Origin: Gracilimonas sp046602855
Lineage (GTDB): Bacteria; Bacteroidota; Rhodothermia; Balneolales; Balneolaceae
Reading direction: 5' to 3'
DNA length: 64,000 nt
Assembly: GCF_046602855.1 (NCBI RefSeq)
Contig: NZ_JBKINJ010000001.1
Location: 1,550,001 to 1,614,000, forward strand
The notes below the pieces were generated by a model. The model saw nothing but the letters and a program-made list of their open reading frames with translations, was not told the origin of the DNA and ran no database searches. The first letter of the stretch is position 1; each line of letters starts with the position of its first letter. This document shows, in pieces, positions 23,951-31,559 of the stretch. The translations under genes and the position numbers were made by a program.

Positions 23951-24766
23951 CTATTTATTTTGTTTTTTTCTGATGGAGATATCTCCATGAAGAGTTTTGA
24001 ATAAAAATTCAGGTCCGCCGCCATTAACTTCACCTATGATCCATTTATTGATGGCGATCTTGAACCCATCATCACTTTTTGACTCTGATTTGGTTCCTTC
24101 ACGATCGATATCCATATCGAAATTTGTGTACACATCACCCCATTCGGTCTTCATTTTTGCAGTGAATTTTGAATCTGCCGGGAAGGCGACTTCCATATCA
24201 CCATTCACTCCTGTAAATGACATTGGTGAACCGGGTGTAATGTATTTGAAATCAACATTCATATCCCCATTTACAGAGTTTACAAGTACCGTTCCACTGA
24301 TATCGCCAAGATCAATATCTCCGTTTACTGCACTGATCTCTAATTCTCCTTCCACATCAAATACATTTACATCACCTTGTACTGTATTTAACTTGATGGA
24401 AAAATTACGGGGTACGTAAACCGTCATTTCAAGATCATTAGTTGGAAATGGGCCGGTGGAAATTTCGACCTCATTATTGTCTTCGACCACTTCCAAACCC
24501 ATCCCGCCTCCGGAGATCCGTTTCATACCATTTTTCATAGCCTGACTGTCTTCCTCACGGATACCATCTCCGCTGTAATTGATGATTACGTTTTGTTCAT
24601 TGTGACTTCTTACAGTGATCTCATCCGAAAACATCGCATTGATGCTCAGTTTTCCAGGCTGCCCCGGATCCGACAAAGGAACCTCTATAGTATTCTGGGC
24701 AAATAAAGGAACAGAAAGAACGCTTAGAATTAATGCCGAAAGTAAATTGATCTTCATACTTCTCAT
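23951..24766 (-). CDS. DUF4097 beta-strand-repeat protein (putative adhesin family)
   Basis: A 271-residue exported protein: signal peptide to about residue 23 (SVPLFAQ), then a repetitive beta structure with recurring VNGDI/VNGDM/VQGDV units typical of the DUF4097 beta-helix. The family is labelled putative adhesin but has no proven role; members often sit behind ECF sigma or PspC-type regulators. It is the last gene of the sigma/anti-sigma/DUF4097/DUF4097 operon, 17 bp after its paralogue. Asp/Glu content is high throughout. Confidence 0.82.
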   Translation of the reverse strand: MRSMKINLLSALILSVLSVPLFAQNTIEVPLSDPGQPGKLSINAMFSDEITVRSHNEQNVIINYSGDGIREEDSQAMKNGMKRISGGGMGLEVVEDNNEVEISTGPFPTNDLEMTVYVPRNFSIKLNTVQGDVNVFDVEGELEISAVNGDIDLGDISGTVLVNSVNGDMNVDFKYITPGSPMSFTGVNGDMEVAFPADSKFTAKMKTEWGDVYTNFDMDIDREGTKSESKSDDGFKIAINKWIIGEVNGGGPEFLFKTLHGDISIRKKQNK

Positions 24767-24783
24767 GATATTATATAATTTGA

Positions 24784-25680
24784 TTACAGTTGTTTGATGT
24801 ATGCATTTCCGTTTAGTAAGCGAAGTTGCACTGTTGGCCCACCTTGTCCGAACTGTATGGTATCAGAACTTCCAATGCTGAACCGGTTCATCCCATCCTT
24901 TTTACCTTTCCGATCCGAACGAAAACTTCTGTCGTCAAAATCGGTATATAGTTCACCGTGTAAACTTTTAAAGGTTACATTTGCTGAAAAACTTTTTGAA
25001 GCCAGTACTTCAATATTGCCGTTAACTGTGTGAAGCTCAACATCTGCATGAGGAGTCTCTTTGAACTCCGCTTTTATATTACCATTCACAGTTTCAGCGA
25101 TGATCAAACCGCCGGTTATGCTTCTCAAGATTACGCTCCCATTTATATTACTGGCATCTACCCCACTACTCAGGCCTTCAACAACCACTTCACCGGCATT
25201 GATGGTAGAGATCTCCGACATCAGATAATGTGGCACCTTCATTTGAAGATTGAACTCAAATCTCTGAATTTTCTCTTCCCAGATATTTTCCCTATTCGAA
25301 CGATAATTCAGTTCGTTGTCTTCGATCTCTACTTCAAGTCCCGGATGACGCACAAATACAAACAGGTGTCCGTTTTTGGAGAGCTTATCCAGATAGAACT
25401 CACCCGGATCAAAACTGCGCCTGACATTCGGTTTCCCGGTTATGATCTTGGTACCGGTTATCAGTATCTCATCTCCGTTGTAACCTTCCACGTTCAGATC
25501 TCCGTTGATATTGTTGAAGTGAAACACAGTCTCACGAGTCAGTTCAGAAGCTGATATCCGCATTTCCACATCCTCAGTTACCCTTTCAGTTACCACATTT
25601 GACTGAGCCGATATTTCAATACTCAAGAGACAAAGGGTCAATATTGCCAAATACATTTTCCTCATATTTTCACTCCTCAC
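24784..25680 (-). CDS. DUF4097 family exported protein, paralogue of its neighbour
   Basis: A 298-residue protein with a signal peptide (MRKMYLAILTLCLLSIEISAQ). The mature region shows the same stacked beta repeats: NNINGDLNVEGYNGDEI, INAGEVVVEGLSSGVDASNINGSV, VNGNIKAEF, TVNGNIEVLASKSF and SLHGELYTDF. It is likely periplasmic or surface-exposed. The start could be MRSENMRKM (25680) or the second Met at MRKM; the first overlaps the preceding anti-sigma candidate by 4 bp, supporting coupling. Similarity to the next gene suggests a tandem duplication followed by divergence. Confidence 0.8.
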   Translation of the reverse strand: MRSENMRKMYLAILTLCLLSIEISAQSNVVTERVTEDVEMRISASELTRETVFHFNNINGDLNVEGYNGDEILITGTKIITGKPNVRRSFDPGEFYLDKLSKNGHLFVFVRHPGLEVEIEDNELNYRSNRENIWEEKIQRFEFNLQMKVPHYLMSEISTINAGEVVVEGLSSGVDASNINGSVILRSITGGLIIAETVNGNIKAEFKETPHADVELHTVNGNIEVLASKSFSANVTFKSLHGELYTDFDDRSFRSDRKGKKDGMNRFSIGSSDTIQFGQGGPTVQLRLLNGNAYIKQL

Positions 25681-26465
25681 ATCAATACAGCAATGCTGCT
25701 TTGTAATTTTTGTTGAACGTTATAATCGAGCTTTCGCTCCTCTAATACTTTTTCAAATTCTTTTGCAGATGACCTCAACTCAAGTTCTGTCATGGCATCC
25801 GCTAGTTCGATCAGGACGATCGGGGATTCCTGTGTTGCGATTGAGTGCACCAAACCCTGCCTCACCCGTTCGTTATCGCCCCAGCGCTTGAGAGCCTCGA
25901 TGGTCTGAACCCTTACATTCACGCTAGGATCATTGTTCAGGGTGAAAAGTAATGCATTGACCGCTTCCATATCGGCATTAGGTAATTCTGTACTGATATT
26001 TACTGCTTTCAGGCGATCAGTAGCAGATGAACCTTCCAGCATATTCACCATCATAATTTCCTTCAGTGACTGCATTTCCTGACTAAGCTGATCGATCTCA
26101 CTTCCATTCTGATCTGACCACGAGCCAATAAATACACCAATAAAAATCAGCACCAACGCATAAGCCATTCGGGGCAATGTTAACGATTCAATTAAACGAC
26201 CTAATTGATCCAATAACAATTGCTTAAACCCAATGCTATTCGATCTTTTTTCCTCTTCAAGCATCGTATAAAAACGTTCACCCATCGTCTCAGTCGGTTT
26301 TGGAACTGAGAGATCATTGAGACCTTCGTGAATCTCCTCCACTTCTCTAAACTCAACAAAGTCGATCTTACCTTCTGCAATCAAAACTTCCAGTTTCTTC
26401 TTGCCCTCACTATCCAACTCTCCTGCCAGATACTCTGCGATCAATTGTTCATATTTATCATTCAT
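25677..26465 (-). CDS. Anti-sigma-like membrane protein with HEAT repeats
   Basis: A 262-residue protein. Residues 1-60 resemble a zinc-less anti-sigma domain (LIAEYLAGELDSEGKKKLEVLIAEG, without the HxxxCxxC of ZAS factors). One TM segment follows at about 99-116 (RMAYALVLIFIGVFIGSW). The C-terminal part (about 145-262) is HEAT-like (VNALLFTLNNDPSVNVRVQTIEALKRWGDNERVRQGLVHSI). With one TM the HEAT region should be periplasmic, where it could sense an envelope signal and release the sigma factor. The gene overlaps the ECF sigma gene by 8 bp and the following DUF4097 gene by 4 bp. The anti-sigma role is inferred from position and layout. Confidence 0.75.
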   Translation of the reverse strand: MNDKYEQLIAEYLAGELDSEGKKKLEVLIAEGKIDFVEFREVEEIHEGLNDLSVPKPTETMGERFYTMLEEEKRSNSIGFKQLLLDQLGRLIESLTLPRMAYALVLIFIGVFIGSWSDQNGSEIDQLSQEMQSLKEIMMVNMLEGSSATDRLKAVNISTELPNADMEAVNALLFTLNNDPSVNVRVQTIEALKRWGDNERVRQGLVHSIATQESPIVLIELADAMTELELRSSAKEFEKVLEERKLDYNVQQKLQSSIAVLM

Positions 26466-27021
26466 AACTGTATTCCTTTTCGAAAGACTCAGCCAGGTCT
26501 TTCAATTCTTTCATTGCCCTAAACATTTTCACTTTAATGGCGCCTTCGGTTGTTTCCATGATCTCGGCGATCTCTCTATACTTAAGTCCTTCGTAGCGAC
26601 TCAATATGACCACTTCCCTTTTTTCCTGATCCAGCTTATTCAGTGCCATTTCCAGAATCTCTTTCTTCTTCATTTTTTGGTGAACCGATTCTTCAGTTCC
26701 CTGCGACATTTTAATACGGGATTCATCGATCTGAACCGGAATGCCATTTCTTTTACTCTTTCGATGGTGATCTATGAATTGATTCCGTGCAACACTGAAA
26801 AGCCATGTCGAAAACTTACCATCACCGGTATAACTCTGTCTGTATTTTAATATTCTTTCGAAAACGGACTGAACCAGATCTTCACAGGTGTCCTGATCTT
26901 TACACATTCTGTAGAAATAGACGTACAGTCCACGATGATATCGCTCAAACAATAAGCCAAGCTTATCGAAGTCGCCATTCTTCACCTTCATCATTAATGC
27001 TTTATCTGAATTTGAATTCAC
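26458..27021 (-). CDS. ECF-type RNA polymerase sigma factor
   Basis: A 187-residue sigma-70 family protein. Region 2 is readable as YHRGLYVYFYRMCKDQDTCEDLVQSVFERILKY with the -10-binding GKFSTWLFSVARNQFIDHHRK. Region 4 is REVVILSRYEGLKYREIAEIMETTEGAIKVKMFRAMKELKD, the helix-turn-helix for the -35 element. The length is usual for ECF factors. It heads an operon with the HEAT-repeat anti-sigma candidate and two DUF4097 proteins, and is divergent from tex. Autoregulation is expected for such operons, but no matching promoter was identified by eye. Confidence 0.93.
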   Translation of the reverse strand: MNSNSDKALMMKVKNGDFDKLGLLFERYHRGLYVYFYRMCKDQDTCEDLVQSVFERILKYRQSYTGDGKFSTWLFSVARNQFIDHHRKSKRNGIPVQIDESRIKMSQGTEESVHQKMKKKEILEMALNKLDQEKREVVILSRYEGLKYREIAEIMETTEGAIKVKMFRAMKELKDLAESFEKEYSYE

Positions 27022-27234
27022 CTCAGATCCCGGGTTTTAGTGTTTTCACCCTTATACACTGATGAGACAGCAAAAGGTTACACTTTATTTTCCTTATTCG
27101 TTGGATTGTACATGGAGTACACGAATAATGATTAACAAATAACTAATACTCATTCAAAATTTCCTTATTAAAAACTCAAAACTTCCCACAACCTTCCGTA
27201 TTTTCAGTGTCCAATTTTTAACCGAATATCATCC

Positions 27235-29415
27235 ATGAGCGATACCAAGATCTTTAGTTTTTTAGCATCCCAACTTAATTTTAGCGGCAAACAGATCAGC
27301 ACTGTAGCAAAATTCCTGGATGAAGGTGCTACGGTTCCCTTCCTAGCCCGATATCGAAAAGAGGCCACCGATGGTCTTGATGAAGAACAAATACGTGCTA
27401 TACGCGACGGACTGGAAACTCAGCGTACTTTGGAAGCCCGCAAGGAGACCATCCTTAAATCCATCAAAGAACAGGAAAAGCTGACACCGGAACTGGAAAA
27501 TCAGATCCTGAACTGTACCGACCTGAAAACATTGGAGGATATCTATCTACCCTACAAGCAGAAGCGAAAAACCCGTGGCGACAAAGCCAAGGAAAAGGGG
27601 TTGGAGCCACTTGCAAAGCTTATCTGGGAGCAGGAGATCACTTCCGGGGATCCCATAAAATATGCCAAAGAGTATATCAACCCGGAAAAAGAAGTGGAAA
27701 CCGTGGAAGATGCTTTTGACAGCGCCACCGATATCGTGGCTGAATGGATCAACGAAAACCTTGACGTTCGTGAAATGCTGCGTAAGGTATTTTCAGAACA
27801 TGCTAATATTGTTACTAAGAAAAACCCAACGGTAAAAGAGCGGACCAATTTTGAGGACTATTATGAGTTTTCAGCGAAAGTAAACAAGCTGAAGCCCTAT
27901 CAAATTCTTGCAATTAACCGAGGTGAAAGGGAGAACATCCTATTTGTAAATGTTGATCTGTGGGAAGAACGTACACTTGAGAATATTGATGATATTGTGA
28001 TAAGTAACGATCTAAGTATCTTCACAGAACACCTGCAAGATGCTGTGGAAGATGCATTCAAGCGTCTGCTGTTCCCATCCCTTGAGCGCGAACTCCGAAA
28101 TGAACTCACCGACAAAGCCGATGCACATGCCATCGAAACATTTGCCACAAACCTTGGTAATCTGCTCATGCAGCCACCACTGGATAACAAAGTGGTTATG
28201 GGGCTCGACCCCGCCTACCGGACCGGATGCAAAGTGGCCGTAGTGGATAAACATGGAAAATATCTTGAAGGAACCACCACCTATCCCACCCCTCCGCAAA
28301 AGAAAGTAGCCGAGGCAGAAGTGGTATTCGAAACACTCATTGAAAAATATGGCGTTGAACTCATCGCCATAGGAAACGGAACAGCAAGTCGCGAGACTGA
28401 GCAGATTATTGCAGAATTTCTTAAAAAGCGAAAAGAGAAACATCCCGATGAAGAGCTTCACTATTTGATCGTAAATGAAGCCGGAGCTTCTGTGTATTCT
28501 GCTTCCAATGTAGCACGTGAGGAATTTCCGGAACTGGATGCCGCTCAGCGTGGTAATATTTCTATCGCCCGACGAGTACAAGATCCCCTTGCCGAACTTG
28601 TTAAAATCGACCCGAAATCTATTGGTGTGGGTCTCTACCAACATGATGTAAATCAAAATCAGCTTTCCGGCAAGCTCGATGATGTTGTTGAAAGCTGTGT
28701 GAACGAAGTTGGGGTGAATTTGAATACCGCTTCGGCCCCGCTTTTATCCCATATATCCGGATTGACCAGTCGGGTGGCTACCAATATTGTAAAACATCGT
28801 GAAGAAAAAGGCATTTTCATCGAACGTGATCAAATTCGTGATATCGAGGGTGTCGGCGATTTCCGTTTCCAGCAGGCCGCAGGTTTCATGCGCATCCCCG
28901 AATCCAAGAATCCACTGGATAACACCGCCATTCACCCCGAGAGTTATGAGGCGGCTGAAAAGCTATGTAACCTGTTTGGGATCAATCTTGAAAATCTTTC
29001 AAAGGAAAAAGATAAGATCGCAGGCAAATTCAAGAACATGGATCCTAAAGAAACGGCTGAACAGATCGGCGTGGGGATTCCAACACTGGAACTTATCATC
29101 GAAAACCTGCAAAAACCGGGTCGTGACCCTCGCGAATCACTTCCTAAACCATTACTTCGCACGGATATCATGAAGATGGAAGACCTGAAAGAAGGTCAAC
29201 AGCTGGAAGGCACGGTCCGCAACGTGGTGGACTTCGGTGCTTTTGTAGACATCGGTGTAAAGCAGGATGGACTGCTTCATATCTCCAATATGGCAGAAAA
29301 TAAAAAGATCGAAGATCCCCACGATGTTGTTAGTGTGGGAGACATTATCAGTATTGAGATCCTTACCCTGGATCTGGAACGAGGCAGGATCGGGTTGAAA
29401 TTAGTTGGTGCTTAG
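27235..29415 (+). CDS. tex: Tex family RNA-binding transcriptional accessory protein
   Basis: A 726-residue cytoplasmic protein with the complete Tex layout: helical N-terminal region (VPFLARYRKEATDGLDEEQIR), central YqgF/RNase-H-like domain (VVMGLDPAYRTGCKVAVVD), helix-hairpin-helix modules (LNTASAPLLSHISGLTSRVATNIVKHREEKG, IEGVGDFRFQQAAGFMRI) and a C-terminal S1 RNA-binding domain (EGTVRNVVDFGAFVDIGVKQDGLLHIS). Tex binds single-stranded nucleic acids and affects transcription and stress survival in characterised species. It is a single gene; a REP copy begins about 12 bp after its stop, so the repeat is probably part of its 3' untranslated region. Confidence 0.97.
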   Translation: MSDTKIFSFLASQLNFSGKQISTVAKFLDEGATVPFLARYRKEATDGLDEEQIRAIRDGLETQRTLEARKETILKSIKEQEKLTPELENQILNCTDLKTLEDIYLPYKQKRKTRGDKAKEKGLEPLAKLIWEQEITSGDPIKYAKEYINPEKEVETVEDAFDSATDIVAEWINENLDVREMLRKVFSEHANIVTKKNPTVKERTNFEDYYEFSAKVNKLKPYQILAINRGERENILFVNVDLWEERTLENIDDIVISNDLSIFTEHLQDAVEDAFKRLLFPSLERELRNELTDKADAHAIETFATNLGNLLMQPPLDNKVVMGLDPAYRTGCKVAVVDKHGKYLEGTTTYPTPPQKKVAEAEVVFETLIEKYGVELIAIGNGTASRETEQIIAEFLKKRKEKHPDEELHYLIVNEAGASVYSASNVAREEFPELDAAQRGNISIARRVQDPLAELVKIDPKSIGVGLYQHDVNQNQLSGKLDDVVESCVNEVGVNLNTASAPLLSHISGLTSRVATNIVKHREEKGIFIERDQIRDIEGVGDFRFQQAAGFMRIPESKNPLDNTAIHPESYEAAEKLCNLFGINLENLSKEKDKIAGKFKNMDPKETAEQIGVGIPTLELIIENLQKPGRDPRESLPKPLLRTDIMKMEDLKEGQQLEGTVRNVVDFGAFVDIGVKQDGLLHISNMAENKKIEDPHDVVSVGDIISIEILTLDLERGRIGLKLVGA

Positions 29416-29427
29416 TCACTAGCATTC

Positions 29428-29474
29428 GAACCGGAGGTTCAGACAGGCGTTACCAACCGGAGGTTGGGAACGAG
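29428..29474 (+). repeat. REP copy A, two-hairpin type
   Basis: 47 bp: hairpin 1 GAACC-GGA-GGTTC, a 13-base linker (AGACAGGCGTTAC), hairpin 2 built on CAACC/GGTTG around GGA, and the tail GGAACGAG. It is 46/47 identical to copy C at 30197. With copy B it forms an inverted pair 29 bp apart, like a BIME. Confidence 0.85.
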
Positions 29475-29503
29475 AATCCCCGGTTGAATATACTATGACA
29501 GGG

Positions 29504-29550
29504 CTCGTTCCGAACGTCCCGTTCGGAATGCATACCGGAACCTCCGGTTC
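29504..29550 (-). repeat. REP copy B, inverted orientation
   Basis: 47 bp, read on the minus strand: the same hairpin 1 (GAACC-GGA-GGTTC), a different linker (CGGTATGCATTC), hairpin 2 changed to CCGAAC/GTTCGG around GGGAC, and the same GAACGAG tail. Paired arm substitutions keep hairpin 2 intact. Confidence 0.8.
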
Positions 29551-29571
29551 CACTCAGATAATTCAGGATAA

Positions 29572-30108
29572 TCAACCTGAGTAAATAGTAATAGGAATCA
29601 ATCCCTCCCCTCCCAAATAGTCTCTCACTGAAGAATATCGCCAATGCTCAGGCCGTTCCACAAAACCCCGGACTACTGGGTTAAAATGAATGTACTCTAA
29701 TTTCTGAGCTACCATTTCATTATTAGAAAGCTGTTTGGGATGAAATCCTTCTGCCCAAACCTGGTAATCACACTTTAACTTATGCTTCAATTTTCTGAAT
29801 GCGATTTGGCTTAACAGCCTAGCATTTTTATCTGCTCGCAAAATATCAATTATCTCTCTCGCCATAAATGATTTAGCAAGCCTCAACTTCTTAGCTAGAT
29901 CTTCTCCTTTTACGATAGCGTGAAAATGATTTTCCATGATTACGTATCCATAAATAAGTACCTTTCGTTCCGTTTGAAGAAACGTGAGGCTATCCAATAC
30001 AGTTTTTGCTAATTTTGGATTGGACAATAGTGGCAACCCATCTTTTATTGTACTTGTGATAAAGTATGGATAATGTTCTGCGTAAATTTTGTACCGGCTT
30101 CGGCCCAT
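29572..30108 (-). CDS. REP-associated tyrosine transposase (RAYT, IS200/Y1 superfamily)
   Basis: A 178-residue Y1 HUH-type nuclease. The HUH motif is at residues 61-63 (MENHFHAIV), preceded by the family's N-terminal YPYFITSTIKDGLPLL and VLIYGYVIMEN. Further conserved stretches are KSFMAREI and the C-terminal YIHFNPVVRGFVERPEHWRYSSVRDYL, which is diagnostic of RAYT/IS200-like transposases. RAYTs bind and cut REP hairpins as single strands and are thought to spread REPs without moving themselves as a classic IS. The gene appears intact and is flanked by REPs. It lies between tex and the aminotransferase gene, with no accessory genes such as tnpB. Confidence 0.92.
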   Translation of the reverse strand: MGRSRYKIYAEHYPYFITSTIKDGLPLLSNPKLAKTVLDSLTFLQTERKVLIYGYVIMENHFHAIVKGEDLAKKLRLAKSFMAREIIDILRADKNARLLSQIAFRKLKHKLKCDYQVWAEGFHPKQLSNNEMVAQKLEYIHFNPVVRGFVERPEHWRYSSVRDYLGGEGLIPITIYSG

Positions 30109-30194
30109 GATATTTACTCTTTTGCTTTCTCATAGTTAGAGAGATTTCGGGATGATTCCTTACAGATATTTTTACAATAGCCTTATTTACTGTG

Positions 30195-30246
30195 TCGAAC
30201 CGGAGGTTCAGACAGGCGTTACCAACCGGAGGTTGGGAAAGAGAAT
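30195..30246 (+). repeat. REP copy C, upstream boundary of the RAYT unit
   Basis: A 47-bp REP (30197-30243), nearly identical to copy A, with one difference in the tail (AAAGAG instead of AACGAG). It lies 44 bp before the start codon of the aminotransferase gene, hence probably within or next to its promoter or leader. Confidence 0.85.
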
Positions 30247-30289
30247 TAATGAAGTACAAATAACCTTATACTATTACATCAATAACCAC

Positions 30290-31468
30290 ATGGATAAAGC
30301 ACAGCAGCTTGAAAAGCAATATCACTTCCAGGTTTATAATCGCCTACCGGTAACCTTATCTCATGGGAAAGGGGCACTGGTTTGGGATACAGAGGGTAAT
30401 GAATACCTGGATGCCTTTGGAGGACTAGCCGTAAATAATCTGGGACATTGCCATCCTAAAATTGTGGCGGCCATCAAGGAACAATCAGAAAAATTGCTAC
30501 ATGCATCCAATTTCTTTTATAATGAGCCACAAAGTCTGCTTGCTGAGAAACTCGCTAAAGTTTCAGGGTTAGACCGAGCTTTCTTCTGCAACAGCGGAGT
30601 GGAAGCCATGGAAGCCTGTGTGAAACTCGCTCGAAAATGGGGAAAGAAACACGGAAAGTCCGGGAATTTCATTACGCTGAGTGAAGGTTTTCATGGTCGT
30701 TCGTTGGCTACCATTGCCATGGGAATGCCAAGTTATACCGAAGGCTTCGACCCCATGCCGGAAGGATTTGAGCAAGTTCCTTTTAATGATTTTGAAGCAC
30801 TGAAAGCTGCAGCAAATGAAAATACCATCGCTATTGCTTTTGAAACCATTCAAGGCTCAGGTGGGGTAAATGTGATCGATGCGGAGTTTTTGCGGAAAAC
30901 CAGAAAGCTCTGTGACGAGCTTAATATTCTAATGATCATCGATGAAGTGCAGTGCGGTGTGGGGCGATCCGGAAAGTTTTATGCCTACCAACACTTTGAT
31001 GTTATGCCTGATATCGTGGCTACAGCCAAAGCATTGGCCGGAGGTATTCCCATTGGAGCCGTTATGGCTAAAGAAGAGGTTGCTTCAGCTTTTAATTTCG
31101 GAGACCATGGCACTACATTTGGCGGCAATCCATTTGCCTGTCACGTAGCAAATGCAGCACTAGACGCCATCGAAGATGAAAAGATCATTGAACAGGCCGC
31201 CGAGAAAGGGCTCTTCATGGTGGAATTGCTTGAGGAAAAACTAAAAGATAATCCATCAGTTATGGATATTCGCGGAAAAGGCCTTATGCTAGGAATAGAA
31301 TTGGATCGCCCTGCCCGACCTGTGGTTGACAAAATGTTTGAATATCAGGTATTAGGAAATGCTGCCCATGGAACTGTTGTTCGGTTTCTGCCACCGCTGG
31401 TGATCACTAAAGACCAGATCGAAAAAATAGTTGATGTACTTGTCATGGCTCTTGAGCAAACAGCCTAA
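30290..31468 (+). CDS. argD: Class III aminotransferase, acetylornithine/succinyl-DAP type
   Basis: A 392-residue PLP enzyme of the ArgD group. Key residues: NSGVEAMEACVKLAR (cofactor phosphate), IIDEVQCGVGRSG with Asp218, ATAKALAGG with the Schiff-base Lys247, and GTTFGGNPFACHVANAAL. ArgD enzymes act on N-acetylornithine and, as DapC, on N-succinyl-diaminopimelate; the nearby dapD/dapA/dapB/lysC genes favour a DapC contribution, while no arg genes are visible. I place the start at ATG 30290 (MDKAQQLEKQ). The frame stays open upstream to 30152, but that extension would translate the REP repeat and is not homologous to the family. The RAYT unit directly upstream may have altered its promoter. 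Confidence 0.88.
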   Translation: MDKAQQLEKQYHFQVYNRLPVTLSHGKGALVWDTEGNEYLDAFGGLAVNNLGHCHPKIVAAIKEQSEKLLHASNFFYNEPQSLLAEKLAKVSGLDRAFFCNSGVEAMEACVKLARKWGKKHGKSGNFITLSEGFHGRSLATIAMGMPSYTEGFDPMPEGFEQVPFNDFEALKAAANENTIAIAFETIQGSGGVNVIDAEFLRKTRKLCDELNILMIIDEVQCGVGRSGKFYAYQHFDVMPDIVATAKALAGGIPIGAVMAKEEVASAFNFGDHGTTFGGNPFACHVANAALDAIEDEKIIEQAAEKGLFMVELLEEKLKDNPSVMDIRGKGLMLGIELDRPARPVVDKMFEYQVLGNAAHGTVVRFLPPLVITKDQIEKIVDVLVMALEQTA

Positions 31469-31559
31469 CAGTCCATATTCAATTCAGCTATACATTTCAT
31501 AAGTGAGAGTAAGGTACATACCTCAGTTTTTCATTTTTAATCTTTAAAATATGAATTTT

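Larger units (their letters stand above)
29426..30246. mobile_element. RAYT unit: REP-associated transposase gene with flanking REP repeats
   Basis: A single-gene unit of about 820 bp. A Y1-type RAYT gene (29572-30108, minus) lies between REP copies at 29428-29474 (plus orientation), 29504-29550 (minus) and 30197-30243 (plus). The outer two copies extend to 52-bp direct repeats (29426-29477 and 30195-30246) that differ at one base. This is the standard arrangement of a RAYT and its cognate REPs. There is no second gene and no IS-like terminal inverted repeat. Confidence 0.8.

Noticed and set aside
28012..28656. A 214-codon minus-strand frame
   Set aside because: It lies entirely inside tex, whose domains are all accounted for; codon pattern and composition are those of an antisense shadow.
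29428..30243. A CRISPR-like array from the repeated 47-bp units
   Set aside because: Only three copies, of mixed orientation and with irregular spacing, no cas genes, and a transposase gene between them.
29426..30246. A complete IS200/IS605 insertion sequence
   Set aside because: No tnpB and no IS-type left and right ends; flanking REPs and sequence motifs fit a RAYT instead.
30152..30289. Upstream extension of the aminotransferase (46 codons)
   Set aside because: It would translate the REP repeat, and the ArgD family starts near the ATG at 30290.
31469..31559. Terminator after the aminotransferase (AGGTA/TACCT near a T-run)
   Set aside because: The stem is only five base pairs with a two-base loop, sterically unlikely.
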